From Plasmodium malariae (lineage: Eukaryota; Apicomplexa; Aconoidasida; Haemosporida; Plasmodiidae): DNA of 64,000 nucleotides. This document shows, piece by piece, positions 24,753 to 37,970 of this stretch. How positions within the stretch are numbered: the first letter of the stretch is position 1; every line of letters starts with the position of its first letter. The DNA lies in assembly GCF_900090045.1 (NCBI RefSeq), contig NC_041787.1:62001-126000 (forward strand), in the 5' to 3' direction. The notes under the pieces are model-generated. The model worked only from the letters and a program-made list of their open reading frames with translations, had not been told where the DNA came from and did no database searches. A program made the position numbers and the translations under genes.

Positions 24753-25825
24753 TTATTTGTTAGTCCACATATTCCAATGTTCCTCTTGTATCCAAGTGTT
24801 CGTCAAGGATTCTATCCATGTATTAAATAATTTAGTTTTTTCATTTTTCCATTTTGTCCATTGACTTGTCTCCCTATTATATATATCATATTCTATCTTT
24901 TCTATCAATTGATTCCACTGTTCCGTTTCTCTCTCATTTCTTTCTTTCCAATTTTTCCACTTTACATTATATATCAAACGTTTAGAAAACTGGATGATTT
25001 TATTAGGTATCCATGTGTCCCAAAACTCATCTTCTTCAACTTTCCATTTTTTCATTTTCCATTCCTCAAATTTTTTATTTTTCCAATTAATAAAATTTTC
25101 ATGGATCCAATTATTTATTATATATTTTTCTTCGTTAAGCCATCTTTCCCAATCTTTTTCCATAGCTTGTCTTACTGGTGTATTAATCCATTCTATCCAT
25201 TGTTCCGTTGTCCATGTTATATTATTTCGGAAAACATTAAGTACATAATCTCCATCAATATTTTCAATAGGAAACGTGGATTTTGTTTTCATGTTTGTTA
25301 TCCATTTTTCCCACTTATCATCTGTCCAATTTAAAGATTTTTTAAAATAATAAAGTGTGCTTGCGTCATCCATATTTTCGTTATAATACGTCCATTTATC
25401 TTCCATGGCTCTTAGCCATGCTTCCCATTCATCTTTCTTGTTTTTAAACCATTTACCCGTCAATTTCTCGAGGTACGAATTCTGAATTATCCAACTTTTC
25501 TCTATCTGCTTTATCCAAATATCCCATTCTCGTTCTTTCCATTTTTCTGATTTTTCAGTGTCTTTTGTCTTCAAATTACAAGATTCACTTGGATATTCTT
25601 CTTCATTCTTAGTACGTTTCTGAAAAAGCTAAAAAATTTGAATTAAAAAAAAAATATTTAAATTTATATACAATGTGTTAATATAAGACGCTAAAAAGAA
25701 TCATAAATATTTTTAATATTTTTACATGTTATTTTTACCTTACAAAAACCACATATAAATTCACAAGCAGACGACAAAATAAATGAAACCCCAGCTATAT
25801 ATGAAAGAATGAATATTATTTTCAT
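24753..25825 (-). CDS. Tryptophan-rich antigen (TRAg), two exons, 317 aa
   Basis: Exon 1 is 25825-25739 (29 codons, M-K-I-I-F-I-L-S-Y-I-A-G..., ending C-E-F-I-C-G-F-C-K). The intron is 25738-25620 (119 bp, GTAAAA...TTTTTCAG, phase 0). Exon 2 is 25619-24753 (288 aa). A second possible acceptor (TTTTAG) lies 12 nt upstream of the one chosen; the chosen one has the better pyrimidine tract. Exon 2 opens with a basic/acidic spacer (K-R-T-K-N-E-E-E), then is tryptophan-rich throughout: 31 Trp in the last 273 residues, in repeats such as E-W-D-I-W, E-W-E-A-W, D-K-W-E-K-W, Q-W-I-E-W, D-W-E-R-W and H-W-N-M-W. Compared with the 326-aa paralogue it lacks the Glu/Gln block and has three Cys near the end of exon 1 (residues 21, 25, 28). 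No damage is seen. The long frame has no ATG at its 5' end (it opens at TTG), which itself supports a separate first exon. The + strand frames over it (24861-25334 and 24994-25248) are antisense shadows. Confidence 0.94.
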
Positions 25826-28800
25826 TGTTCGTTACATCTGATTCTTAGTATTCAATGTTCTATTTGTTGAAATTTTGAGATGTATAAAAATACATATTTT
25901 TATTTATTTATTTATTTGCTTATTATTATTATTATATTTTTTTTTTTTTCTGTATTGTTTATTCCACTAAAAATAAAGATTCCTTTTTCATTAAAAAGGA
26001 CTTTCTTCAAATGTTAGTATATCTAATAATGTATATACGTACGTCTTAAGAACACTGCACATGCCAACTTTGTGAAATAGGAAAAATTAATTATTAATAA
26101 TAAAAGGTATAAAATAATAAATTAAAACATAAAAGTGTAAGAAATGAACTACAATAATGTTTAACTTATTACACACAAAAAAATATTACAAAAAATTTAA
26201 CTAATAATTAAATAACAATTTCTAAATTTAAAAGTGATTGTGATTTTTTTCTACAAAGAATTTATTTTGTGCGATTTAATCTAAAAACTTAAACATAAAT
26301 TATACTTATATGCATTATTTCAAATAAATATAAAAAAAATTTCAACCATATATAATTCATAGATTTTTTTTTTTCTTTTATTTTAAGATAATGTAATAAA
26401 TATAAAATATATTAGATGTACGGATGGGCATTTTCAAAATATATATATTTATGTTTGTAAATGTAATGCTTAACAGTTGTACGACTTAACATTTGTTCCT
26501 TTTTTAAGATTCAGTATTAATTTTTATAAATACAAATATAAATAAATAAATATATATATATATATACATATACACCGATAAGGGAATATTTACAGTTATG
26601 AAGAAAAATGGATTTTTGTAATAATAGTTTATTTATGAATACAAAATTTATACTTAAAATTGTTGTTGAAATATTAAAAGTTAAAATAAGAATTAAATAT
26701 GAAAGCTGAAGATTTAAATATATATCCTGAAAATAAACCAGGAAAAAAAAAAAAGTAAAACAAAAATTTATATATAAAAACTAATAATATTAAAAAAAAT
26801 AAAACAAAATAATTATTATATTCAAAATACAATTTTTTCTAATTTTACTACCTTTTTTTTTTTTTTTTCAAATATTAATAATGTGTGAAAAATTAAATCC
26901 TTATAGGGATTAATTCTAAGCATTTTTCTTAAAATATTTTTAAATTTAACATAATTATTGTTTTATTTGATTATATAGTACTTTCTTTTTTATTTTTAAT
27001 TATATATTTATTAAATTTTTTTCGTACAAATTATATTTTTTTTAAAAATAAAAATAAAAGTATAAATTTTTCATATAAAAATAATGTAAAAAATTTTTAT
27101 TTAACCTGAATGAACATAAATTTAGTACGAACACATCAGAATAATTTTTATTTTACTGTTCTTATTACAACGTACTATATGACTGTATAAAGTTCTCTTC
27201 AAAGAAGAAATTTTCATGTTTACTTAAATTTTATTAGAAAACATAATTAAAAATTATTCAATTTTATTTGTTTAAAAATAATCGTAAGAGCATTTTTTTT
27301 TTTTTTTGGGGAGATAAATTGATTATATATAATAATTTTCTATAATGTTTTATAATATAATTGGGTGTACAAGACGAACTGGAAAAAATAAGGCAGAAGG
27401 ATTTTTATAAAAAATTATAAAAGTGGGAAAAAATGAACACAAAATGTTGCAGGAAATATAATTTTTAAAAATACACATGAAAAGTTAAATTACGACATGT
27501 TAATGATAAACATATATATTATACTGATTATATACTTTTTGTTCTAATATAAATATTAAGCATTAAATCATTGTGCTCAGCAAAATTTATGGCTGTTTAT
27601 TTTTGATTACCATTTTATAATTTAATGATAATATGTATGTTAAACTTTAGATATTATAAAATGTACTTTTAAGGAAAATTGAAATAGTGTATAGGATTAA
27701 TTTTAAAATAAAAAAGGGGTTATTACGTGGAACTTTTTAATATATGATTAGTAGAAATAAGAGCAGCAAAATATCTTATTATTTTGCTTTATGGTGTGCT
27801 TTTTTACATATAATAAAGATAAATATTATTGAAAAAGAATATCAGCACAAAGAAAATGATAAAAAAAACATATGTACTCGTAATTTCCCCTTATGTTAAA
27901 AACCTTTTAGGAAAAAAGAAAAACAAAAAAAATTTATTGGTTTATTTTCTTTCACAAATATACAATTTTATATTAAAATATAATTTTTTACAGTTTTAAG
28001 GTGTATTTTTCTATGCATAAAATTTATTTATGCTTTTGTTAAAAAGTTATATACAAATAAAATAAAAATGGTACGACTATGTATGTCAAAATATTATATA
28101 TAGTTTTACGTGAAATACTTTTTTTCCTTGATAAAATGTTACAATCAAGGTAGAATAAACTTTGAAAGTACAATATAATTTATTTAATTTAATTTATTGT
28201 ATGATATCAAATTGTGAATTTAACTTTATTATTATTACTTAATATTATAGTATGTGTAATCTTATTTAATAATTAAAAGAATATTAAATAAATAGTGAAT
28301 CATTAGTTAATGTGTTAAATAGAAACTTGATAAAGTATAAATAGAATTTGTATGGTATAGAAGTTATTTAAAAAGAGAATTAAATAACTTACAATATATT
28401 ACACATATATGATACTTTCACATATATTATTCACGACAGCCTATTAATCTAATTTTTACATAGTTAAATACATATGAAAGGGATAAATTATATATTTTAT
28501 TTAAATATTAAGCTTTAAGAGAAAAAAAAAAAAAAAAAAAATTAGAGATTAAACGATATAAATCTTACGATATTTAAATGTTAAGAAAAAGTTTTAATTT
28601 TGTTATGATAATAACAAAATAATACAAATAAATATCAATTCAGGTAAAGTAGTAATACAAGGTAAAAAATATCATAAAGAATAAAGGTTTAATTAACATT
28701 TTAGGATAAATAAATTCCTATTCAATAGGTAATACAATTAAAAAAAAATGTGAAAACAGATTTTATCTTACAAAAGTGAATGAATATAATTGTAAAATAT

Positions 28801-28949
28801 TTGACAGCATTCGACAAATATGGTAGATGTAAAATATATTAATATAAACATTCTCATATTATATAATTGCCTAAAGTATATTAATAAAATTTTTATTTTT
28901 TTCAAATTTTTTATATTTATTGTACATCATAAATACAGATTCCTTATTT
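25826..28949. other. AT-rich intergenic stretch upstream of TRAg
   Basis: 5' flank of the 317-aa TRAg gene and about 3 kb beyond. Poly(A/T) runs at 26856-26868, 27295-27308 and 28521-28539. No protein-like frame, RNA gene or ordered repeat was recognised. Confidence 0.45.
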
Positions 28950-29190
28950 TTTCACACCCCCAAATTTGTCGAGCATCTTCCTTTAAATAGTTGAACCATC
29001 TTTATATTATTACAATCTAAAGAACTATAACAAAGTTTTCCTTTGGGATTCATTTTTATAATCCAAGTATGGCAGCATATATTTATATTTGATATAAAAT
29101 CACCAGTTGCTATTTTCCATATAAGCCTTATATATATACCTCTTATAATTAGAATATTTCTTCAAGATGCATATTATGCGTGCGAAAAAA
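28950..29190 (-). pseudogene. Short coding remnant, family unknown
   Basis: This patch is less AT-rich than its flanks. The minus strand reads K-K-Y-S-N-Y-K-R-Y-I-Y-K-A-Y-M-E-N-S-N-W, a stop, then F-Y-I-K-Y-K-Y-M-L-P-Y-L-D-Y-K-N-E-S-Q-R. In another frame F-K-G-R-C-S-T-N-L-G follows. The composition is protein-like but interrupted, with no start or signal exon. It could be a fragment of a tryptophan-rich or PHIST-type gene; I cannot decide which. Confidence 0.25.
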
Positions 29191-29413
29191 AATTGAAAAT
29201 TTTTATTATTCATTAAATATCCATATAATAATAAGAAACTATAATATTATGAATTTTTTTTAATAAGTATATATTGTAAAAATGTTAAAGTATATACATT
29301 CATCATAAATTTAAAAGAACAAATAGGTAATAGCTAAAAGAAAAAATGTGTACTGGAACCAATAATTTAAGAAGTTGCACATATTATTTGTTGCTAATAT
29401 ATAAAGAAGTTAA

Positions 29414-29445
<32 letters not shown>

Positions 29446-31039
29446 ACCAATTTTAATAACAGTAGAATGGTCAACAATATTTAAGATGTAATTATAATTA
29501 GAAAAAATGATATTAATAATACCTTAGCTATAAATGAATGAAAAACATTATAGCGAAAAGATACAGAACAAATTAATTTAAGTGAAATATTGCATAAAAA
29601 AGTAATTAAGAAAAAATTTCTAAAAAAAAAAATAAAACGTATTAAAATATTTTAATAAAAATTGTAGAACTTGTATTGTAGTATATTTTAGAATAATTCA
29701 AATTATTATTTATTAAAAAAAAACATTTGTTAATATATTTTTGTTTCAAGAGGTACTTCTTCAAAAATGTTCATTATAAATGCATTTTTATCAAAAAGAT
29801 TGTTATTACAAAAGTTCAATAACAATAATTGATAAGTTCTATATCATGAGAGTTCCCAATAAAACAAGAAAGACACAATGAGTTATATGATACACTGATC
29901 ATATTAAAAATTAAAGTCCTACTAATAATAAATTTTAATGTATAAAATCTATAAGATACTACACATTTGTTCGTATTTTGAATGATAAAAGTAGATAAAA
30001 TAAAATACCTCTTTTATTATAAAGCAAAAATGAAAATTGCATATAATTGCCTTGTATTTTGTAATTTTTCAGTTGTTTCGCCTTAATGTAAATGGGTCAA
30101 ATGAAAATTTTTTCAAATATATTAAGTAATGTTTTTCATAGTAATTTATATATGATATTATAATTTCGTAATATTGCATCTGTATCATGGAGAATAACGA
30201 AATAATCAAAGTAATATCCAAAGAATTGTTAAGATAACATTTCACACGTGCAAGAACTGTCTTTCATATAAAGAATAACTAACAATTAGCTGTTTTTTTA
30301 AATTTAAATTGGTTTTTATTCTAATTTATTAACAAATAATGTTTTGTTGAATAATTAATTATACCTATTTTACATTTTTTCGAAATGACTCATTACATTT
30401 TAAAAATTACCCTTTATATGAAATATAATATTCGAATAACATTAACTTTATATTTCATTGTTTTTTTTTTTCTAAAGAACATTAGAAAATTTTCGAAGAT
30501 ATTGATATAGATATGTATGGCAAGAAAACTAACACATTGTTTTACTATATATATACATGTTCTCAATGAAGTTTCTTTACTCAGTAAATATTATATAGAA
30601 CTTAATATTCTCAAAAATATGTCCATTTTTACCATATAATTTTTTTTTTTGTGGATATGTAAATGCATGTACCAAAAAAGTAACATAGGTAAATAATATA
30701 AAAATTAATACTTTTACTTTTTTTTCAAAATACTCTCCCTTTCCATTCAGAAGGTTTATATATTAGAATTAAATTTAAATAATATAGTGAGAGTTTATTT
30801 CTTATAAGCTCTAAATTTTTCTAAAGCCCACAAAATATTGTAATTAATTGATTATAAGCTATAAATATAATTTATATTTTTAATAATTGAGAAAATATAT
30901 TAATTTTTTTTTCCTTTTTTTTTATGAACATATTACTTGTCCCTTGTTTCTAATTGCATAGACCTAAAAATAAAAAAGAAATTGAAAAAAATTGCTAATA
31001 AATAAAAAAAGGAAGGAATATTTAAGACTACATTTTTAT
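29191..31039. other. AT-rich spacer with (TAA)n tract
   Basis: No gene seen. It includes the trinucleotide tract at about 29413-29444 and a T-run at 30461-30471. Confidence 0.4.
29413..29444. repeat. (TAA)n trinucleotide repeat
   Basis: About ten uninterrupted AAT/TAA units in non-coding DNA. It is a possible polymorphic marker. Confidence 0.9.
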
Positions 31040-31510
31040 AAGTAGTTACGGAGATAAATTTGAAAAATATATAAAAGGAATTGGTGTATTAACATCTGAT
31101 AAATTCATAATTTGATGAGTTAAACACCTCTTGAAATAGAATGAATGTTATAAATACAAAATGTTAAATGAGCAGAAATATAGACTTAAAACTATAGAAA
31201 ATGAAGATTATACTGAAATACTAATAAAAACTCTATGTATATATTAATGTTATGCAACTCTTATAAAGAAAGGGGAAAAAGTATTGTAGTTTTGATAAAA
31301 ATATTCTTATATGTCAGAATTAAAAGAAACATTATATAAAGAAAGAATAACTGAATAAAAGCGAATTAAAACTTTATTTTACATACTTTTAATAATAAAC
31401 AACAGTAAATGACAAATATGACATGGATCATAAATTATTTATTGCTTCATTGAAATGCATAAAAAGGTGGAAAAAATTTATGTCGATAAAATTTTGTAAT
31501 AAATAATTAT
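31040..31510 (+). pseudogene. Coding remnant of exported-protein type
   Basis: A plus-strand patch with successive protein-like blocks broken by stops: G-D-K-F-E-K-Y-I-K-G-I-G-V-L-T-S (about 31050-31100), L-N-E-Q-K-Y-R-L-K-T-I-E-N-E-D-Y (about 31163-31215) and D-H-K-L-F-I-A-S-L-K-C-I-K-R-W (about 31420-31480). No signal exon, no intact frame and no recognised domain. Lysine- and glutamate-rich text of this sort fits the subtelomeric exported families, but the assignment is only a guess from composition. Confidence 0.3.
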
Positions 31511-32199
31511 ATAATAATTTAAGGAAATATTAACATATATTATTAATTAATTAATAGCTAAAATATATTCTTAAAATGGAAAATAACAATACATTTTTTT
31601 TAAAAAGACACAAAAACTATATTAACGCAAATATAAAATTTTTCCTATCATTTATTGATTAAAAGAAAAAAACTATTACTTTTCATAAAAATATATGTAA
31701 AAAATCAAGAAAAGAATATTTTTTTAAAAAACATTTTTCATGGCTATCAAAAGTGTAATTATTTAATTTAAATAAAAACTGAAGTACGAATGACTTATAT
31801 ATGTTAGGGGAATATAGAATTATATATATACTCTTAGAAAAAACTTTTTTTTGACAATAAAAAAAATAATCAGAATAAATAAATTTTTTGTATATATTTA
31901 TGTTCTTAAACAATATATTATTATTTATGTACAATCATATTATTTTGCCGAATATGAAGATATATAAAAAATATTTTCTTAGGATTCTAGATTTTTGTGA
32001 ATTTACTATTTCTCATTAAAATTTTTACAAATTTTCATAATTTTATTGTATTTCTTATGTTAACTCCGATAATTTATTCCCATAAAAAAGTTAAGAACAG
32101 AATTATATTAAATAAAAAAATATAAAAACAAACTCAAAGTTCAGGAACTATTGATTATTCCAACAATAAGACATGGTAATAAACGCATAACCATAATCG
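31511..32199. other. AT-rich spacer, nothing recognised
   Basis: Contains one minus-strand open frame (31683-31934) that lacks family motifs and looks like chance AT-rich coding. No structure was seen. Confidence 0.35.
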
Positions 32200-33367
32200 G
32201 CTCATATAAAAAAGGAAAAAAATATTCTATATTTTTTTATATTATAAGAAAATGTCCTATATATGCATGCAAGTTGATTTTTTATGAAAATATGATTACA
32301 GTTATATTTAAATTTCAAAAAATTTAGCAATTCTACATTAAACTTGGAATTTTTTTTTTTTAAATTTATTATGCTTAATATCGTGTTATTCTTTAATTTA
32401 ATATCATCTGTCAAACTGTTTTTAGAATTTTTATTTTATATATTATATCCTTCTTCTAAATGATTATATTTTCTGTCATATCATTTGTATCTATACGTCT
32501 AAAATTATATATTAATGCATCAAATATTTTGTATAAGCTGTTATCATTATTTAGTCCAATACATATTTTTTCAAAATTATTATCAAGCATCAATATATTA
32601 AATGATTTTTGAAGTTTCTAGCCATTAACCAATTTATTTGTTTGTTTTCGAGAATTATCGTAATTCATTAATGTGTTTAATTGTTTAGAAAAATAAATTA
32701 TTAACTTCCTCTAGTATTTCTATTACTTTTTAGTTAAAAGATTTATTTTTTTGTTCTTCAATTATTTCCCTTTCTTCAAATGATAATCATGGAGCTCTTA
32801 TATCTATTGATTTGTTTCTGTCTAAATTAACATTCTTTTATTTACCGAAGGTAATGGTATAAAAATTAAGATAAATAGTCAATATTTAAAAAAATGCATT
32901 TCCAAAATTAATCAAATATTCGTTTTAAAATAGAAATATAAAATAGCTAAAAAGTACAAAATATTCTTAAAATTGATTATTTTTCTACTTCTTAAATATG
33001 TTATCCCTTGTATATTAAAAGAGTAAGGTTATAACACTTTTAACGACTAAATACAACGTATTTGGCTTTTTCTTCATAATAAATAATACTTTAAAGTTTC
33101 TAAACTATTTAAGTAATAGTAGAAATTTTTAACTATATTATAATATTTGGTATAATATTCAATAGAATAATTTGTTTTGGACAGATTTTTACCATTTACC
33201 ACTTTTTCTAATTTTTCATAGTTCAAAATATTTAACCTTTTTTTAAATATATATTGAATTAAGGTAGATAAAAAAATGCCACAAATAAAAATATTTTTTA
33301 ATAAACATTTTACGTAAAAAAATTTTATTAAATTAATATAAAATGAATAAAGAGAATCAATTTGCAT
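32200..33367 (-). pseudogene. Degraded exported-type gene, signal region plus broken body
   Basis: Read on the - strand, an ATG at 33367 opens a 97-aa frame (to 33074). It starts M-Q-I-D-S-L-Y-S-F, with a recessed hydrophobic stretch (residues about 19-43, containing K-C-L-L-K-N-I-F-I-C) and then a lysine/tyrosine-rich body. Such a recessed hydrophobic segment is common in Plasmodium exported proteins. About 220 bp further on there are protein-like blocks with stops: L-D-R-N-K-S-I-D-I-R-A-P, S-F-E-E-R-E-I-I-E-E-Q-K-N-K (about 32740-32830), and after frame changes L-D-N-N-F-E-K-I-C-I-G-L-N-N-D and F-R-R-I-D-T-N-D-M-T-E-N (about 32470-32600). The last part runs into N-S-L-T-D-D-I-K-L-K. Whether the first 97 aa belong to the same gene is uncertain. 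No named family is assigned. Confidence 0.4.
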
Positions 33368-34349
33368 GAAAAAAAGGAATATTCTTTTATATATATATAT
33401 CAAGAGCGCTGAATAAATTTCTATTAATTAGGTGGATTAAACGAATAAAATAATATTATATTTCATTACATATTAATTTATACTATAACACATTTTAAAT
33501 CCATCAAATTAACTAAAATAATCAAACTTCTTAAAAAACATATAGATCTTATTGGTATATATATGTGATTCTTTTAAATTCATTTTAGTCATTAAGTGTA
33601 AAAATAAAAAATGTATAGATAGGAGTTACAAATATACATATTATAAATACATATAGACAATGTAATATATACAAAGTAACATTTCTTTTATAATCTAAAA
33701 AAATACTGTTTAAGGATGCAAACAATATTTGAAGGACGATAATTTTATTTTCATTCTTATTTCTTATAAAGTATTGATTTTATATTTTTACGAAACATGT
33801 ATTAAGATTAATTCTGATTTATGAATTATATTTAATTTATAAAGGAAGCACTGAAAAATAATTTAAATTTATTCCTAATGCATTTACAGTACTTCGAAGC
33901 AATAGTATATATTTCAAACTTAAAATATCTTATTATATATTAATTTATTAATATTACCGTTTCTATAAACCTTAAACAATTAACTTTAACCTTATATTTC
34001 GTTCATTATTTTTCTCTTACAGGTTTGTTATTTATTTTTATTAAATACCATTATAAATGTTATAATATATTGTTTTAATATTTTTGTTTTAAAAAACTAT
34101 TTTAGAACAAAATATATGTAGTTTATTCAAGTTCTTATAATAATGGAAATATAATTCAAATATATAAGGTTATAATATATATATATATTAATAATATTAT
34201 TATTTAGAAATATGTAAATATTCGGGAAATAAGATATAAATGTAACCAGAAAATTTATGTCTGTGTAGAAAACTACTTTATCTATTTAAGATAAATTTGA
34301 TTTATACATTTGATATATTTTTACAAAAGTTTTAAACTGTAAATTAACA

Positions 34350-34409
34350 GTTAAAATTTATAAATAATATTTATATATAGTCATATAAATATTATTTATA
34401 AATTTTAAC
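34350..34409. repeat. Perfect 27-bp inverted repeat, 6-nt loop
   Basis: The left arm 34350-34376 and right arm 34383-34409 are exact reverse complements, separated by ATAGTC. Transcribed in either direction it would form a 27-bp perfect hairpin; as DNA it could extrude a cruciform. A shorter inverted repeat (AACTGT/ACAGTT) lies immediately to its left (about 34335-34352). No ORF overlaps it. Length and perfection exceed the imperfect palindromes seen elsewhere in the window. Function is unknown. Confidence 0.85.
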
Positions 34410-35496
34410 ACATTCCTGACTTCTACATTATAAAATATTATGTGGATCTCATATGACATAATAATATTCCTTTATTTATAAATATCAAGGATATAAACTA
34501 ATTCATATTTTAAATTAAGCAAAAAAAATGTAAATGGTTTAATCCATATTTCTAATAATGATCTATTTAAAACATAAAAATAATAATATATTCAACACAT
34601 ATTAAAAAAAATAACAAGTATAAATCATAAAAATTCGTTTTCCATATCCCTTTAAAATATGAAATAATTTATATGCATATATCTTTTACAAGTATTATGT
34701 TAAAAAGTGAATTTATTTGCAAAAAATTTCATTTAATGTATTTGTTGTATAACCTAACAACGTACTTCATGTTACATAAATATGGAAAAAATATATCCCT
34801 TGTAGTTAATTTTTAAGATGCTTTTGCTTGTATATATATTTATATATATATATAGGTAAATTCTTAATAATTATCATGGTAATAAATACAAAATAATCAT
34901 TTTTCTTTATTTAAAAAACGGGATATAAATTTAACTATGATATTATACATATAACAATGTTCCTAATAATTGGGGATTCAAGTAAATTATAAAATGAGCT
35001 ATCAATAACAAAGCCAGAAATACCTAAAATGTACGTCACAAAAAATAGAATATAAATAACGCTAACAAAAATATTATAATTTTTTTTCACTGATTTTCAT
35101 GTGATAATATAAATTTTTTTTTAAAATTAAAAAATAAAATATTTAAAGTAATATTAGAAATAAGGTCTTCATTTTATCCGTAATAAAGATATTAATCCCT
35201 TAAAAAGAATTATCAAAATGATTTGTGCGTTTCCTGTATTTTTACTATAAAAATTAAAAAGAGCTAAAATAAGTAAAATATGAATAGTATGTCTTAAACG
35301 TTATAACAAGTATGGTGAAGAATGAAAATAAAAAATGAAATAAAAAATTTAAATGTAATTACTTTTTTTTTCCTAATTTTTAAACATTTAAATCATCATC
35401 TAATATATTATACAAAAATAGGAAGTTTAGTTTTACTAATAGACTTACATTTGTTTCATTAACGCTTAGGAGAAATTAGAACATTGTGTAAATGTA

Positions 35497-35499
<3 letters not shown>

Positions 35500-35528
<29 letters not shown>
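35500..35528. repeat. (AT)n microsatellite
   Basis: About 29 bp of pure alternating AT in the gene-poor stretch. Confidence 0.85.
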
Positions 35529-35533
<5 letters not shown>

Positions 35534-37751
35534 TTCTATCTATAAAATGTTCTCAAAAGCGCATTCATTCTTTTAAGATCCCATTACAAGTTGAGAACAG
35601 GAGGGAATAAAGTAATATAAACAAAAAAGTAATATTCATTTAAAATGAATTATTTTAGTAATATGTATAAAGGTAATTTATATTTAAAATGCTTTTTTTT
35701 TATCTTTTTAAATCATGGGATAACGTTCCAGAAAATGATAAAATATAATAATACCTAATAATCCAGAAGAAGCAAAAAAGCGCTATTATATAATAAAACT
35801 AAAAAAATAAAAAATAAATTCAAATAAAAGTCAATTTCTTATGTTACATAATTCCGTAAAAAATAATCAATAACAAATAATTACAACATAAATAAATTTT
35901 TGTACAACTATTAGAGGTGATGACAAAATTATATGGAATATCATTCAATTAATAAGAAAAACATAAAACACTGATATCTACAAAATGAGATTTATAAAAA
36001 AAATATTTTTAATAAATATAATATGTATAAATAAATATCTTATGTAGCGAAAAAACTGATACATACATTTACTAAGTTAATACAACGATGAAATTCATTA
36101 ATAAAGGAATAAAAAGGAAATACGAAGTTAAAGGTCAAATAAATTATATAATAATATAAGTTATTGATAATAAATAACAAATAATAATATGCTAATTGAA
36201 AATTAGAGATATGTATATACACTGATCCAGGATGAACATACATAATATAGTATAGATACATATAATGAGTCTATCAATGCTATAAGCATATTTAATAATA
36301 TGATAAAAGAGAAAAATGAATAAATGGATATATATATATAGACAACTACATTGACTTGAAAAACTATAATATGCATTATATAACAGTTGAATCTTAAAAA
36401 AAATTAAATTTTATAAAAAAGTTTCAAAATTTTTCTATCATAAAAAAATTGATAAATACTGTGTACATGGAAACAGAAGAAAAATTGTAAAATAAACCAT
36501 CTTAAAATTCAAAGATTATTTCTAAAATAATAGTATATCATATAAAATAAAATACTTATATTATAAAAGTTTATGTAATAATGTGAATAATATGATGTAT
36601 TATCGCGCAACAAGAACATAAGAATTTCGTCATAAGGAAGAATTGGTAAAACGTTATTTATGGTATAGCAAAATAATATAAGAGAATAAAAGGAATTTTC
36701 ATGTATATTACTTATTATTCTATATCTATGTATTAACGTAAAAATAAATACAATTTGAGAAAAGATAATTTACAAAATAACATTTTTTTCAAGTATTTTT
36801 TGTGGTATGTAGCTACAAAAAAAGTTTACAACCAAAAGAAAAATTAATATGATTATGATCAGATAATAAACCATATATAAAAAGTACTCCTATTTGTATG
36901 GTATTGTTTAATCTAGCATTTATTCCTAAAATTATTTGTTTCAATAAACTGTACTATTAAATAAAAATGAATAAATTATAACATTCCTATTTACATAATA
37001 TTTACTTATATATAATTTAATCAAACGAAATAATAAGAAATTTAAAAATAGTCTAAAAATAAACTAAAAAAATTTCAAACTTATACAATAAAAAGGACAG
37101 ATTAATTTAAATATATGATGCCAAAAACGTAAAGCAAAAATTATTTTTATGAGAAAATATCAAACCACATATCAAACCTTAAAATTATATACAAATATAA
37201 TTGTGTCTTTAATAGTATTATAAGTATATTATAATAAATTTATAATTATAATTCCATAAATTAATACAAATTTATAATGATCATATTTTAATAAAATCAC
37301 TATTTTATTTTTTATATAAATATTCTTTAACATACCCATTTAAACATTTAAAAAGCATTATAAAGTATATATATAATATTGTAAGCAAAAAAAACTATTT
37401 TTTCTTATAATAAATATAAAATTTTAAAAACAGATCAATATTAATTAAATTAATTATATATATAAGTTACCTTTTATAAACAAACCAAAATGAATAGGCG
37501 CACTCTAAATTTTTAATACATGAAATCTTATTTTAATATTGAATTAAGCTATTTGGAACAGTGATCTTCATATTTGCAATGAAACATTATTTTAAATAAT
37601 ATTATTGTGTAACATAAATATTTGAGTATGGATCCGAAAAGGTTGAATTGTTCAAAATTAGTTAGTTTTCTAAAAATAAATTTGTAAAATGGTTTTTTCG
37701 AATAATAATTCAAATTTAAAATGTTAATTAAAACTTCTACTAATTAATGTG

Positions 37752-37970
37752 AAGGTAAGAATATAAGCTTTTTAACATTAGTGTATAACCATCGTTATTA
37801 AATTTTTTATATTTATAATTATATTTTATAATTTAAATTAAAATGTTTAAACTTTTTATAATTAAACCAGAGGTAAAAATGTACACTTTCTAATCTGAAT
37901 GTATAACCATAGCTATTAAATTTGTTATGTATGTAATTTTATAATTTAAATAGTGAATGTTCAATCGAAC
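37752..37970. repeat. Two-copy diverged tandem repeat, about 117 bp
   Basis: The pattern GGTAAGAATATAAGCTTTTT, then GTGTATAACCATCGTTATTA, then TTTATAATTTAAAT (from about 37754) recurs about 117 bp later as GGTAAAAATGTACACTTTCT, then ATGTATAACCATAGCTATTA, then TTTATAATTTAAAT. It is non-coding and looks like an old local duplication. Confidence 0.6.

Noticed and set aside
24861..25334. Plus-strand 157-aa Phe/Pro/Ile-rich open frame
   Set aside because: Antisense shadow of the 317-aa TRAg gene, where TGG-rich coding gives CCA/TTT-rich complement and few stops.
36040..36261. Minus-strand 73-aa open frame in the gene desert
   Set aside because: No motif, Tyr/Ile-rich chance composition, and no signal exon or neighbours of the same type.
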